A program made the position numbers and the translations under genes. Positions 43,741 through 52,760 of a stretch of 64,000 nucleotides of DNA are shown in pieces. Below the pieces are notes generated by a model, which saw only the letters and a program-made list of their open reading frames with translations, had not been told where the DNA came from and made no database searches. This DNA comes from Pseudomonas gingeri (lineage in GTDB: Bacteria; Pseudomonadota; Gammaproteobacteria; Pseudomonadales; Pseudomonadaceae). The stretch is taken from assembly GCF_013385635.1 (NCBI RefSeq), contig NZ_JACAPR010000027.1, positions 1 to 64,000 on the forward strand, read 5' to 3'. The stretch's first letter is position 1. Each line of letters begins with the position of its first letter.

Positions 43741-45460
43741 GCTGCGCAGCGCGGCCCTGGCGGTTCTTGTCGGTTCCCTGATCGCGGGGGGCATGGCCCT
43801 GGCCGACGACGACGGCAACAAGCTGGACAACCCCAAGCCCTTGAGTGGCGATATCAGCCTGCCGCTGCCGTGCGACGGCGAGATGGTGTTCCGCTACGTC
43901 TATATCCTCGCCCAGGGCACCCTGGATGACCGCGAGATCAGCCTGGGTTATCCCTTCAGCGAAGACGAACCCGGCTACAAGCAGTCGTTCATTTCCGGCT
44001 ACCGGCGCGATTTCATCAACGGCCAGTTCACCCTCAAGGATCTGCCGGCCGATTGGCAGAAAGCCATTTCCCCGGCCCTGCCGAAAACCGACAGCGGCTC
44101 GCCGTTGAAGCCGATGTTCTATTTCATGGGCAAATACCCGGTGACGGCGCGCCAGTACGCGCTGGTCATGGCCCAGGCGCAGTCGCTGGCCAGCGGCGAG
44201 CCGGCCCCGGCCTGCGAGGCACCGGAGGGCATTGCCGGGCGCCTGCCCAAGGTCAAGGTCTCGCGGTTTGATGCCGAGCGTTTTTCCGCGGTCTACAGCG
44301 CCTGGCTAATGAAGTATCACCGTGATCGCTTGCCGGTCAGTGGGCGTGGTTCATCGGCCGACGACGGCGGCCTGGGGTTCGTGCGCCTGCCCACTGAAGT
44401 CGAGTGGGAGTTCGCGGCCCGCGGTGGCCAGGCGGTCAGTCGCCAGGACCTGGAAGGCCGGCTGTTTCCCCGGCGTCAGCCAGGCAGCGACAGCGACGGC
44501 CCGCTGGCCGATTACGCGGTGTTCAACCAGGTTGCCGGCGGCACCGGCCAGGCCGCGCGGCTGATGCCGGTGGGCACCAAGCTGCCCAATCCCATCGGCC
44601 TGTTCGATGTGATCGGCAATGCCGCGCAGATGGTCCAGGAATCCTTCCAGCTGGTGCACGCCGGGCGGCGCCAGGGCGCCTATGGCGGCTTCGTGGTCAA
44701 GGGCGGCAACTACCTCGAAGGCGAAGGCACGCTGTTTACCGGCATGCGCCGCGAGTATCCGCTGTTCGCCGCCGACGGCACCGAGCAGAGCAATGAGACC
44801 ACCGGCTTCCGGGTGGCCATCGGCGCGTTGTCGGCGCCGCGCTCGCGCTACAAGGAGCTGTTCAGCCAATGGGAGAAGGAGGGCCGCCTGGCCGCCCTGA
44901 CCGATGCCATCGACGATGCCCAGGACCCGACCAAGCGCCTGGACGGGATCATTTCCGCCAGCACCGACCCGCGCCTGCAGGCCGAACTGGGACTGGTCAA
45001 CGAAGAGCTCAAGCGCAACGTCTCGCTGATCGCCCGCCAGCGCGAGGAAGCCGCCGGCAACCTGATCCAGTCGGCGGCCCTGGTGGCCGAAACCGTCAAC
45101 AACTACAACATCCGCCTGACCAACCTGAAGAAGAGCCGCCAGCAGGCCCTCGATGCCAAGGACGAAGCCAGCGCCGCGCTGTTCGCCACCGCCATCGATA
45201 ACGGCAGCAGCGCCCTGGACGGCGCCGTGGCGATCTATATCGACAACCTGGCAACGGCCACGCGCTACACCGATGCGGTGATCCAGGCGCAGTTCCAGCG
45301 GGTCAGGGAAGAACTCAATCGCAAGCCCGTGCTCGGCAACAGCCTGGTGGCGCGGGCGACCTTGTTCGTTCGTCATGTCGGGGACTACCGCAAGCAACAG
45401 CGGGCCGATCCGGCGGCGATCTTGAAAGCGTTACTCGCATCGACCGCGCAGAAGCCTTGA
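43733..45460 (+). CDS. tagR: T6SS periplasmic regulator TagR (formylglycine-generating-enzyme fold)
   Basis: 575-residue exported protein. The signal peptide covers residues 1-24 (ending GGMALADD). The central domain is of the FGE-sulfatase/SUMF1 type, with FYFMGKYPVTARQYALVM, VRLPTEVEWEFAARGG and the segment NPIGLFDVIGNAAQMVQE. The C-terminal 180 or so residues are charged and probably coiled coil (ELKRNVSLIARQREEAAG; LTNLKKSRQQALDAKDE). In P. aeruginosa TagR binds PpkA in the periplasm and promotes its activation. Confidence 0.92.
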   Translation: MFKLRSAALAVLVGSLIAGGMALADDDGNKLDNPKPLSGDISLPLPCDGEMVFRYVYILAQGTLDDREISLGYPFSEDEPGYKQSFISGYRRDFINGQFTLKDLPADWQKAISPALPKTDSGSPLKPMFYFMGKYPVTARQYALVMAQAQSLASGEPAPACEAPEGIAGRLPKVKVSRFDAERFSAVYSAWLMKYHRDRLPVSGRGSSADDGGLGFVRLPTEVEWEFAARGGQAVSRQDLEGRLFPRRQPGSDSDGPLADYAVFNQVAGGTGQAARLMPVGTKLPNPIGLFDVIGNAAQMVQESFQLVHAGRRQGAYGGFVVKGGNYLEGEGTLFTGMRREYPLFAADGTEQSNETTGFRVAIGALSAPRSRYKELFSQWEKEGRLAALTDAIDDAQDPTKRLDGIISASTDPRLQAELGLVNEELKRNVSLIARQREEAAGNLIQSAALVAETVNNYNIRLTNLKKSRQQALDAKDEASAALFATAIDNGSSALDGAVAIYIDNLATATRYTDAVIQAQFQRVREELNRKPVLGNSLVARATLFVRHVGDYRKQQRADPAAILKALLASTAQKP

Positions 45461-45539
45461 GCGGCCGTGATCCGGCGAGTGTAGAGGGGACCTGTACGGC
45501 GGGGTGTCGTACAGGACAAGTCAAACCAAGAGAGGGAAC

Positions 45540-46490
45540 ATGAACATGATTTTCACCAGCAAACCCCTTGCCTTAACCTCCACGTGCCGCGCCGCGCTGT
45601 GGGTTGCCGCCGGATTCAGCACCGTGCTGATGGGCGGTTGCGCCACGTCCGCGACGTCCAAGGTCGGCGCGACCACCAAGGTCGAGTACTACCCGACCTG
45701 CTACGAGCCGGTGCAGCACCTGCGTGCGACTGACTCGGACATGACCAAGTCCGTTGCCACTGGCGCGGTCCTCGGTGCCTTGGGCGGCGCGGCCCTCGGC
45801 GCGCTGACCGGCGACTCCGACAACCGTGGTCGCAACGCTGCCATCGGTGCCGCCGGCGGTGCCCTCGCGGGCGGCGCGGCGGGTTATTACACCGAGAAGC
45901 AGAAGCAGATCACCGACGACAACCAGCGTATCGGTTCCTATGCCACCGATATCAACAAGAGCGCCGCCGATATCGATCGCAGCACTGCCTATGCCCGGGC
46001 GTCCCAGAGCTGCTACCAGCGTGAGTTCACCAGCCTGGTCAATGCGCGCAAGGCCAAGACCATCAACGACACCGAAGGCCGCAAGCGCCTGGCGGAAATC
46101 GTTGCCGGCCTGAAAGAGTCCAATGACCTGATCGTCGCCGTGAACGGCAAGGCCAGCGAAGACCTGAGCAATTACACCCAGGCCTACGAAAAAGACCTGC
46201 AGACCGTCGGTGTCCAGCGTACTGACGTGGTCACCGTGGCGACCGCCGATACCGCACCAGTGGTTGCGCCGACCTCCGGCAAGGGCAAGAAACAGGTCAA
46301 GGCCGTGAAGAAGCCACCGCTGCCTACCGTACCGAAAGAAGCGGTCGCGACCGAGAAGACCATCCAGGACGCCAACGCCAAGAAAGCCGCCAGCCAGGAA
46401 GTGGCGACCACCGGGCAGTCCCAGGTCAACAGCATGTGCAAGAACCCGGACCTGGGCGACTGGGCACCGGTGCCTTGCCCGAATGCCTGA
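45540..46490 (+). CDS. tagQ: T6SS outer-membrane lipoprotein TagQ
   Basis: 316-residue lipoprotein; the signal peptide ends with lipobox LMGGC. A glycine-zipper stretch (VLGALGGAALGALTGDSD; AAIGAAGGALAGGAAGYY) follows at about 75-120, then a helical region and a Lys/Pro-rich tail. In P. aeruginosa TagQ holds TagR at the outer membrane. A second ATG at 45546 is better spaced from the AGAGGG ribosome site and may be the true start. Last gene of the rightward arm. Confidence 0.88.
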   Translation: MNMIFTSKPLALTSTCRAALWVAAGFSTVLMGGCATSATSKVGATTKVEYYPTCYEPVQHLRATDSDMTKSVATGAVLGALGGAALGALTGDSDNRGRNAAIGAAGGALAGGAAGYYTEKQKQITDDNQRIGSYATDINKSAADIDRSTAYARASQSCYQREFTSLVNARKAKTINDTEGRKRLAEIVAGLKESNDLIVAVNGKASEDLSNYTQAYEKDLQTVGVQRTDVVTVATADTAPVVAPTSGKGKKQVKAVKKPPLPTVPKEAVATEKTIQDANAKKAASQEVATTGQSQVNSMCKNPDLGDWAPVPCPNA

Positions 46491-46528
46491 GTGACCGGTT
46501 GGTCACTAACTTGCTGAGATAAGCAGCA

Positions 46529-46573
46529 AACGCCCACCGATCTTCTTGCAACGAAGCAGATCGGTGGCGTTCC
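46529..46573. repeat. Long inverted repeat upstream of the SCP2-like gene
   Basis: AACGCCCACCGATCT pairs with AGATCGGTGGCGTT (one bulged C) across a 14-nt loop. It lies 38 bp after tagQ and about 57 bp before the ATG at 46630. There is no T-run on either strand. It may be a factor-dependent terminator, an mRNA-stability hairpin or a leader element. Confidence 0.65.
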
Positions 46574-46629
46574 CCGAACAAACCGCTACACTGCGCCGGC
46601 TATTCAATTTTTCTGCCGAGGCGCTGTGC

Positions 46630-47007
46630 ATGAAATTCCGTTTTCTTCTCTGGGCAATGGGCCTGTTGATGGCCCGGGCCAGTCGCAATAATCCTGCGTT
46701 CCAGCAGCAACTGGCTGACAAGTCCCTGGTATTCCAGTTGCAGACCCTGGACGGCAAGGTGGCGCGTCATTTCACGGTCAAGGACCAGCGCATCACCAGC
46801 AAGTCCGGGACTTGTCCGGAGCCGGCGTTTGCCATTGCCTTCAAGGATGCCGAGTACGGCTTCGCCACGATGCAGGCGAAGAACAAGCAACTGGCGTTCA
46901 TGACGGGGATTCAGGACAAGTCGATCCAGATCAAGGGTAACCCGGCGCTGGTGATCTGGTTCCAGGGCCTGACCAAGTACCTCAAGCCGAAGAAAAAGAA
47001 GGCCTGA
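46630..47007 (+). CDS. SCP2-like small protein
   Basis: 125 residues. An N-terminal hydrophobic helix (FRFLLWAMGLLMARAS) precedes an SCP2 sterol-carrier-like domain, recognised by FQLQTLDGKVARHFTVKDQ and the segment AFAIAFKDAEYGFATMQAKN, then DKSIQIKGNPALVIWFQGL. Related Pseudomonas proteins have been carried as 'helicase' or hypothetical in databases, without support visible here. Start at 46630 follows a GAGG site. It marks the return to core chromosomal genes after the T6SS. Confidence 0.65.
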   Translation: MKFRFLLWAMGLLMARASRNNPAFQQQLADKSLVFQLQTLDGKVARHFTVKDQRITSKSGTCPEPAFAIAFKDAEYGFATMQAKNKQLAFMTGIQDKSIQIKGNPALVIWFQGLTKYLKPKKKKA

Positions 47008-47024
47008 TCAAGATTGCAGATCGT

Positions 47025-47165
47025 TCCCACGCTCCGCGTGGGAATGCAGCCCGTGACGCTCCGCGTCACAGATCCAGAGCGTCCAGTGAGGCGTTCCCAC
47101 GCAAAGCGTGGGAACGATCAGGTATCGCCGCGGCTCTTTGTAGGAGCCGGGCTTGCCAGCGATAG
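47025..47165. repeat. TTCCCACGC-family repeat array plus a REP unit
   Basis: GATCGTTCCCACGCTCCGCG starts the array, followed by GACGCTCCGCGTC and the inverted GCGTTCCCACGC...GCGTGGGAACGATC. A single REP unit (TGTAGGAGCCGGGCTTGCCA) closes it. The array sits between the convergent SCP2-like and HDOD genes. No gene seen. Confidence 0.8.
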
Positions 47166-47184
47166 CGGTCTTCCTGGCGCCGTG

Positions 47185-48585
47185 TCAGCCCTGGCTGAAC
47201 TGCGAAGCCAGTTCGCGCAGCAATACTTCCGCTTCCAGCACCTTGTTCACCACGTCCTCGGCCTTGTCGCGGCTCAGGCCCAGGCGGTCGAGCAGGGCGT
47301 CGGGTATCTCTTCATCCGGACCGGAACCGATATTGCGGCTGCGCAGCAGGCGCACGGCCAGGCACACCAGGTTCGGGTACTCGGCATAGTCACCGTCGTA
47401 GCTCGGGTCGTGCTGGAAGCGCAGCGCGGTGGCCAGCTCGTCCGGCATGTCCCAGTACCGCATCAGCCAGGAACCGATCTGCTCGCGGCTGATGCCCAGC
47501 AGGTGCTGTTCGACATAGCTGTGGCACAGGTGCGGGTTGACCTCCAGGTGGCGGCAGATCAGCGAGAAGTGCGGCGGGAATACATGGGCCAGCAGCAGGT
47601 AGCCGAAGTTGTGCAGCAGGCCCGCCAGGTAGGTCAGGCCGGCTTCCGGACGCTGTGCGCGAGGCATGGCGCGGGTCAGGCCTTCGATCACCGCGGCGGT
47701 GTAGATCGATTGCTGCCAGTATGGAGTGCTGTGCTGCGGGTGGTCCTTGGGCAGGCTCAGGGTCTTGCCCAGGGCCAGGCCGAGGGCCAGGTTGATCACC
47801 AGGTCGAAGCCCAGTACGCGCACGATGGCGTCTTCCACCGAGCGGATCTTGCCCGGCGAGGCGTAGTAGGGCGATGCCGCCCAGCTCACCACTTGCGCGG
47901 CCAGGGCCGGATCGGTCTCGACCACACCGGTGATGTCGTCGATGGTCGCGTCGGGATCGACTCGCAGCTTGATGATCTTTTGCGCGGTTTCCGCCAGGGG
48001 CGGGATCTCGATGGTCGCTTCCAGGCGTTGCTGGATGCGTCGGGCGGTAAAGGCCTGCACCGCCTGGGTGATTTCCTCGCGGTCATCGTCCGGGCGGTCG
48101 AGGTTCGGGCGGATGCTGCTCAGCGCTTCGCCGAAACTGGCGGCGCTGGCCTTGCTGAGCATGCTCTTGAAGTCGTCGCTGGAGATTTCCAGCAGCAGGC
48201 CGACCTCACCGGAGTTGATCAGCACGCTGGGCTCACGCAGCAGTTGTTCTTCGTACAGGCACGGCGAACTGGTCAGTGCCGGCAGGCCGGGCAGCAGGTG
48301 CAGGCTGTGCTTGCCGAGCATGCGCTCCAGGCGTTCGGTCGGCACGGCGGTCAAGCGCCGGCCGGTGAGTTCGGTCAGGCGGTTGAGGTCGAGCAGCTGG
48401 CTCTGCGGGAACAGGACCATGAGCGCGCCGACTGCGTCGTCGAGCAGCACCGCCTGTACCTTGCGAGCCGCCGGCAGACCAGGCAGGTCCACGACTTCGC
48501 GGTAGTTGATGGCTAGCTTGTCGAGCAGCAGCCGGACCACAGACGGGGTGTGCGGGGTTGCATCGATGAGGGCAACTTCTGTCAT
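47185..48585 (-). CDS. HDOD protein with N-terminal YbaK/aminoacyl-tRNA-deacylase-like domain
   Basis: 466 residues. The N-terminal 150 or so (VRLLLDKLAINYREVVDL, VLLDDAVGALMVLFPQSQLL, LPALTSSPCLYEEQLL) match the YbaK/ProX editing-domain pattern. A linker leads to an HDOD domain at about 190-400 (IPPLAETAQKIIKLRVDPDA, then IDDITGVVETDPALAAQVV and GLLHNFGYLLLAHVFPPH). HDOD domains resemble HD phosphohydrolases without the complete catalytic residues and serve in signalling. The pairing suggests a regulator with a degenerate or repurposed editing domain. No direct evidence for its partner. Confidence 0.82.
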   Translation of the reverse strand: MTEVALIDATPHTPSVVRLLLDKLAINYREVVDLPGLPAARKVQAVLLDDAVGALMVLFPQSQLLDLNRLTELTGRRLTAVPTERLERMLGKHSLHLLPGLPALTSSPCLYEEQLLREPSVLINSGEVGLLLEISSDDFKSMLSKASAASFGEALSSIRPNLDRPDDDREEITQAVQAFTARRIQQRLEATIEIPPLAETAQKIIKLRVDPDATIDDITGVVETDPALAAQVVSWAASPYYASPGKIRSVEDAIVRVLGFDLVINLALGLALGKTLSLPKDHPQHSTPYWQQSIYTAAVIEGLTRAMPRAQRPEAGLTYLAGLLHNFGYLLLAHVFPPHFSLICRHLEVNPHLCHSYVEQHLLGISREQIGSWLMRYWDMPDELATALRFQHDPSYDGDYAEYPNLVCLAVRLLRSRNIGSGPDEEIPDALLDRLGLSRDKAEDVVNKVLEAEVLLRELASQFSQG

Positions 48586-48663
48586 GGTCTGTATCCGGTT
48601 TCCTACAATTTCACCAGTATAACCAGCTTGTCCCGGTGATTGGTCCGTGAATTGTGAGGTCTA

Positions 48664-50739
48664 TCACACTTGACCGTATTGTTGCCCATGGCGCAGCCAG
48701 CGTTCCAGCAGCGGGCTGACATGCTGCGGCCAGCGGGCGAGCAGGGCCTGGGCCGCATCGCGCACGGCGGGGAGCAGATCGGCGTCGCGCATCAGGTCGG
48801 CGACCTTGAATTGCAGCAGGCCGGTCTGGCGCGTGCCGAGCATTTCGCCGGGGCCGCGTAGCTCCAGGTCCTTCTCGGCAATGATAAAGCCGTCGTTGGT
48901 TTCGCGCATGATGCCCAGGCGCTGGCGCCCGATCTGCGACAGCGGCGGATGGTAGAGCAGCACGCAATGACTGGCGGCGCTGCCCCGGCCAACCCGGCCG
49001 CGCAGCTGGTGCAGCTGCGCCAGGCCCAGGCGCTCGGGGTTCTCGATGATCATCAGGCTGGCGTTGGGCACGTCGACGCCGACTTCGATCACGGTGGTGG
49101 CCACCAGCAGTTGCAGGTGGCCGGCCTTGAACTCGGCCATCACCGCGGCTTTTTCCGCCGGCTTCATGCGCCCGTGGATCAGCCCGACGCGCAGCTCACC
49201 GAGGGCGGCGGTCAATTCCTCGAAGGTGGTCTCGGCCGCCTGGCAGGTCAGTTCCTCGGACTCTTCGATCAGAGTACAGACCCAGTAGGCCTGGCGGCCT
49301 TCGGCGCAGGCGGCGCGGACCCGCTCGACCACTTCGAAGCGTCGGCTGTCGGCTACCAGCACGGTATTGACTGGCGTGCGGCCGGGCGGCAGCTCGTCGA
49401 GGATCGAGGTGTCGAGGTCGGCGTAGGCGCTCATCGCCAATGTGCGGGGGATCGGCGTGGCGGTCATGATCAACTGGTGCGGGCACATGCGCCCGCCGAC
49501 GCCTTTCTGGCGCAGGGCCAGGCGCTGCTGGACGCCGAAACGGTGCTGTTCGTCGATGATCACCAGGGCCAGGTTCTTGAACTGCACTTCGTCCTGGAAC
49601 AGCGCGTGGGTGCCGACCACCATCGGCGTGCCGCTGGCGATCTGTTCCAGGGCGGCGGCACGGGCCTTGCCCTTGAGCTTTCCGGCCAGCCAGGCGGTGT
49701 CGATGCCCAGCGGCGTCAGCCAGCGCTGGAAGTTGATGAAGTGCTGTTCGGCGAGGATCTCGGTCGGCGCCATCAGCGCCACCTGGTAGCCGGCCTCCAG
49801 GGCTTGCAGGGCGGCCAGGGCGGCGACGACGGTCTTGCCCGCGCCGACATCGCCCTGGATCAGCCGCAGCATCGGCTCGGGCTGGCTGAGGTCGTAGGCG
49901 ACTTCGTTGCCGACCCGCTGCTGGGCACCGGTGGGCGGGAAGCCGAGGTTGGCGAGAAACTGCTCCGGCAGTTTGCGCGCCTTGGGCAAGGCCGGCGCGC
50001 GCAGTGCCCGCAGGCTTTCCCGCAGGCGTTGCTGGGACAGCTGGTGGGTGAGCAGTTCTTCGAAGGCCAGGCGGTGCTGGGCCCAGTGATGCCCGAGGGC
50101 GAGCTCCTCGACATCGGCATCGGCCGGTGGCTGGTGCAGGTAGCGGATCGCGTCGTCCAGCGGCGCCAGCTGGTAGTCGCGGGCCAGTTCCTGGGGCAAC
50201 CAGTCCGGCAGGCTGCGCGGGCCGAGCATTGCCAGACTCTGCTGGCTCAGCAGGCGCAGGCGCTGTTGGGTCAGGCCTTCGGTCAACGGATAGATCGGGG
50301 TCAGGGTCTGGTCCACGGGCGGCGGTTCGTCACCGGTCAGGGCGCGGTATTCCGGGTGGTAGATCTCCAGGCCCGAGGCGCCGGGGCGGGCCTCGCCGTA
50401 GCAGCGCACATGGGTGCCGCGCTTGAGGCCTTCCTTCTGCGCATTGCTGAAGTGGTAGAAGCGCAGGCTCAAGCTGCCGGTGCCGTCGTTCAGGCGCACC
50501 AGCAGACTGCGGCGCTTGCCCATGACCACGTCGGCACCGCTGACCACGCCCTCGATCACCGCGTCCTGGCCGGGGCGCAGGGCGCCGATGGGCACGATAC
50601 GGGTGCGGTCCTGGTAACGCAGGGGCAGGTGGAACAGGACGTCCTGGATATTCTCCAGGCCGACCTTGGCCAGTTTCTCGGCCATGGCTTCGCCGACACC
50701 CTTGAGTGCCGTGACCGATACCTGCGACAGCTCAGTCAC
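48664..50739 (-). CDS. recG: ATP-dependent DNA helicase RecG
   Basis: 691-residue branch-migration helicase that remodels stalled forks and R-loops. The wedge/OB domain lies at the N-terminus (LRYQDRTRIVPIGALRPGQD). Helicase motifs: Walker A GDVGAGKTVVAALA, DEQH box VIIDEQHRFGVQQR, motif III MTATPIPRTLAMS, motif VI QLHQLRGRVGRG. I place the start at GTG 50739, giving the conserved TELSQVSVTALKGVG N-terminus, 5 bp after the oxyR stop; an upstream ATG would overlap oxyR. oxyR-recG is a known operon in P. aeruginosa, tying fork repair to peroxide stress. Confidence 0.95.
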   Translation of the reverse strand: MTELSQVSVTALKGVGEAMAEKLAKVGLENIQDVLFHLPLRYQDRTRIVPIGALRPGQDAVIEGVVSGADVVMGKRRSLLVRLNDGTGSLSLRFYHFSNAQKEGLKRGTHVRCYGEARPGASGLEIYHPEYRALTGDEPPPVDQTLTPIYPLTEGLTQQRLRLLSQQSLAMLGPRSLPDWLPQELARDYQLAPLDDAIRYLHQPPADADVEELALGHHWAQHRLAFEELLTHQLSQQRLRESLRALRAPALPKARKLPEQFLANLGFPPTGAQQRVGNEVAYDLSQPEPMLRLIQGDVGAGKTVVAALAALQALEAGYQVALMAPTEILAEQHFINFQRWLTPLGIDTAWLAGKLKGKARAAALEQIASGTPMVVGTHALFQDEVQFKNLALVIIDEQHRFGVQQRLALRQKGVGGRMCPHQLIMTATPIPRTLAMSAYADLDTSILDELPPGRTPVNTVLVADSRRFEVVERVRAACAEGRQAYWVCTLIEESEELTCQAAETTFEELTAALGELRVGLIHGRMKPAEKAAVMAEFKAGHLQLLVATTVIEVGVDVPNASLMIIENPERLGLAQLHQLRGRVGRGSAASHCVLLYHPPLSQIGRQRLGIMRETNDGFIIAEKDLELRGPGEMLGTRQTGLLQFKVADLMRDADLLPAVRDAAQALLARWPQHVSPLLERWLRHGQQYGQV

Positions 50740-50744
50740 GGCAT

Positions 50745-51665
50745 TCAGCTCGCGACGGGCGGCTTGGCCACCGAGCACAGGCGGATCGAATCGGCGAGGA
50801 TTTCAATCGCCTTGGGCCGCGGGAAGCTGGCACGCCAGGCGATGGCCACGGTGCGGAACGGTACGGGCGGCGTCAGCGGCCGGACCTCGATGACGCCGGG
50901 TGCGTAGTGATGGCTGTCCACCGCCGAGAGCGGCAGCACGGAAATGCCCAGGCCGGAGGCAACCATGTGGCGGATGGTTTCCAGGGAACTGGATTCGACC
51001 GTGGTGTGCTTGGCCGCTTCGCTGCCCTTGACCAGGGTCGGGCAGGCTTCGAGGACCTGGTCGCGGAAGCAGTGGCCTTCGCCCAGCAGCAGCAGGCTCT
51101 TGTCGTTGAGCAGGGCGCTGTCGATGGTTTCCTTCTGGGTCCAGGGGTGCGAGGCCGGCATCAGCACGTAGAACGGCTCGTCGTACAACGGCAGGGTCAG
51201 CACATCGGCTTCGTTGAACGGCAGGGCGATGATCACCGCGTCCAGTTCACCGTTGCGCAGCTTGTCGCGCAGGATGTGGGTGAAGTTTTCCTCGATATAC
51301 AACGGCATCTGCGGGGCGACCCGGTGCAGTTGCGGGATCAGGTGCGGGAACAGATAGGGGCCGACCGTATAGATCGCGCCGACTTTCAGCGGTGCGGTCA
51401 GCTGGTTTTTCCCGGCCTGGGCCAGTTCGCGGATGCCCTGGGCCTGTTCCAGGACCTTTTGTGCCTGGGCAACGATGCCTTCGCCGACCGGCGTCAGGCG
51501 TACGGCGCTCTTGCTGCGCTCGAAAATCAGCACACCGAGTTCGTCTTCCAGCTTTTTCACGCCCACCGACAGGGTCGGCTGGCTGACATGGCAGCGCTCG
51601 GCCGCGTGGCCGAAGTGTTGCTCCTGGGCAAGGGTAACGATGTAGCGTAATTCTGTCAGAGTCAT
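50745..51665 (-). CDS. oxyR: Peroxide-sensing LysR-type regulator OxyR
   Basis: 306-residue LysR-family activator. The N-terminal winged helix (HFGHAAERCHVSQPTLSVGV) binds DNA. The redox pair Cys199 and Cys208 in GEGHCFRDQVLEACPT is intact and correctly numbered, so H2O2 sensing by a disulfide is expected. Transcribed first in an operon with recG. The 345-bp region upstream carries REP and TTCCCACGC repeats, with room for an autoregulated promoter close to the start. Confidence 0.96.
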   Translation of the reverse strand: MTLTELRYIVTLAQEQHFGHAAERCHVSQPTLSVGVKKLEDELGVLIFERSKSAVRLTPVGEGIVAQAQKVLEQAQGIRELAQAGKNQLTAPLKVGAIYTVGPYLFPHLIPQLHRVAPQMPLYIEENFTHILRDKLRNGELDAVIIALPFNEADVLTLPLYDEPFYVLMPASHPWTQKETIDSALLNDKSLLLLGEGHCFRDQVLEACPTLVKGSEAAKHTTVESSSLETIRHMVASGLGISVLPLSAVDSHHYAPGVIEVRPLTPPVPFRTVAIAWRASFPRPKAIEILADSIRLCSVAKPPVAS

Positions 51666-52010
51666 AGCGAGCGTCCATAAGGTTGCGGGCCAAGCATAAC
51701 GGCTGCAATCGATAGACGCACGTTATCAGACGCAGGATAAGCGGCGATTGTCGTTAATTTAATGAAACGACGGGTTTGTGGGGCTTGAGTCTGGATTATA
51801 GGGAGATAAACCTGTGGGAGCGGGCTTGCCCGCGAAGAGGCCAGTGCGAGCGCCAAAAGCTTTGATCGTTCCCACGCTCCGCGTTTGATCGTTCCCACGC
51901 TCTGCGTGGGAATGCCTCCCCGGACGCTCAGCGTCCAGCGTCGGCGAGGTGACGCAGAGCGTCACTGGCTGCATTCCCACGCGGAGCGTGGGAACGATCG
52001 GTGTCGGTGA
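51666..52010. other. Intergenic stretch between oxyR and tonB, with repeats
   Basis: 345 bp without a gene. 51666-51805 is comparatively AT-rich and should hold the oxyR promoter. 51810-51840 is a REP unit (CTGTGGGAGCGGGCTTGCCC). 51863-51999 is an array of the TTCCCACGC family with inverted copies (GATCGTTCCCACGCTC ... GAGCGTGGGAACGATC), ending 11 bp before the tonB stop. Confidence 0.8.
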
Positions 52011-52760
52011 TCAGCGGCCGCGCTTGTCGATGGAATAGACGAAGGGCGCGACGATTTCGATGCTGCCGTTGGTCAGCATGTCTGCCGGTGGCTTGGGCAG
52101 GGGCTGGGCACGGCGGATCATTTCCAGGGTGGCGCGATCCAGGTCGGCGTTGCCCGAACGGCCCACCAGCTCGTACGAAAGTACTTTGCCTTCGGCGTCG
52201 ACGACGAAGCGCAGACGGTTCAGGCCTTCCTTGCCGCGGGATTGGGCGGCAGGCGGGTACTTCTTGTATTTGCCCAGGTGCGCCAGCAGGGTGCCTTCCC
52301 AGCTCGCCTTGGCGGCGACCTGCTGTGGCGAAGGGCCCGGTGCCGGCGCGGCGGATTTCTCCGGCGGACGGTTGGTCGGCGGCTCCTCGGAAGGTTTCTC
52401 TTCCTTGGGCTTTTCCTTTTCCGGTTCCTTCTTCACTTCCGGTTTCGGCGGCTGTGGCTTGGGTTTGGGCTTGACCGGCTTGGGCACCGAGATCGTCGGC
52501 TTCGGCGCTTCGGCGAGCTTGGGCAGCGGCAGTTCTTCCACCGGTGCCGGCGGCTGCGGTGGCGTCACCACCTTGGGCGGTGCGGGCGGTGGCGGTGCCG
52601 GCGGCAGGGGAGCGAGCTCGACCATCATGGCCTGCGGCGGCAGTTCGATCGGCTTGGACACCGACCAGTTCAGGGCAGCGAGAATCGCCACCGCGTGAAC
52701 GCCCAGCACCAGGACCAGGCTACCGCCGTAACGCGTCAGCTTATGGCGCGTCGTGATCAT
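52011..52760 (-). CDS. tonB: TonB energy-transducing protein
   Basis: 249 residues. One N-terminal membrane anchor (LVLVLGVHAVAILAALNWSV) is followed by a long Pro-Lys/Pro-Glu periplasmic spacer (KPVKPKPKPQPPKPEVKK). The C-terminal TonB domain reads YPPAAQSRGKEGLNRLRFVV and SGNADLDRATLEMIRRAQPL. It couples the proton-motive force, through ExbB/ExbD, to outer-membrane TonB-dependent receptors such as siderophore receptors. The start overlaps the exbD stop by four bases. Confidence 0.94.
   Translation of the reverse strand: MITTRHKLTRYGGSLVLVLGVHAVAILAALNWSVSKPIELPPQAMMVELAPLPPAPPPPAPPKVVTPPQPPAPVEELPLPKLAEAPKPTISVPKPVKPKPKPQPPKPEVKKEPEKEKPKEEKPSEEPPTNRPPEKSAAPAPGPSPQQVAAKASWEGTLLAHLGKYKKYPPAAQSRGKEGLNRLRFVVDAEGKVLSYELVGRSGNADLDRATLEMIRRAQPLPKPPADMLTNGSIEIVAPFVYSIDKRGR

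Noticed and set aside
46491..46506. GTGACC/GGTCAC hairpin right after tagQ as a terminator
   Set aside because: Short 6-bp stem and no T-run.
51863..51999. Repeated TTCCCACGC units as a possible CRISPR array
   Set aside because: Units are palindromic, irregularly spaced and inverted relative to each other, with no uniform spacers and no cas genes; they match the dispersed repeat family at 1-87 and 47.03 kb.
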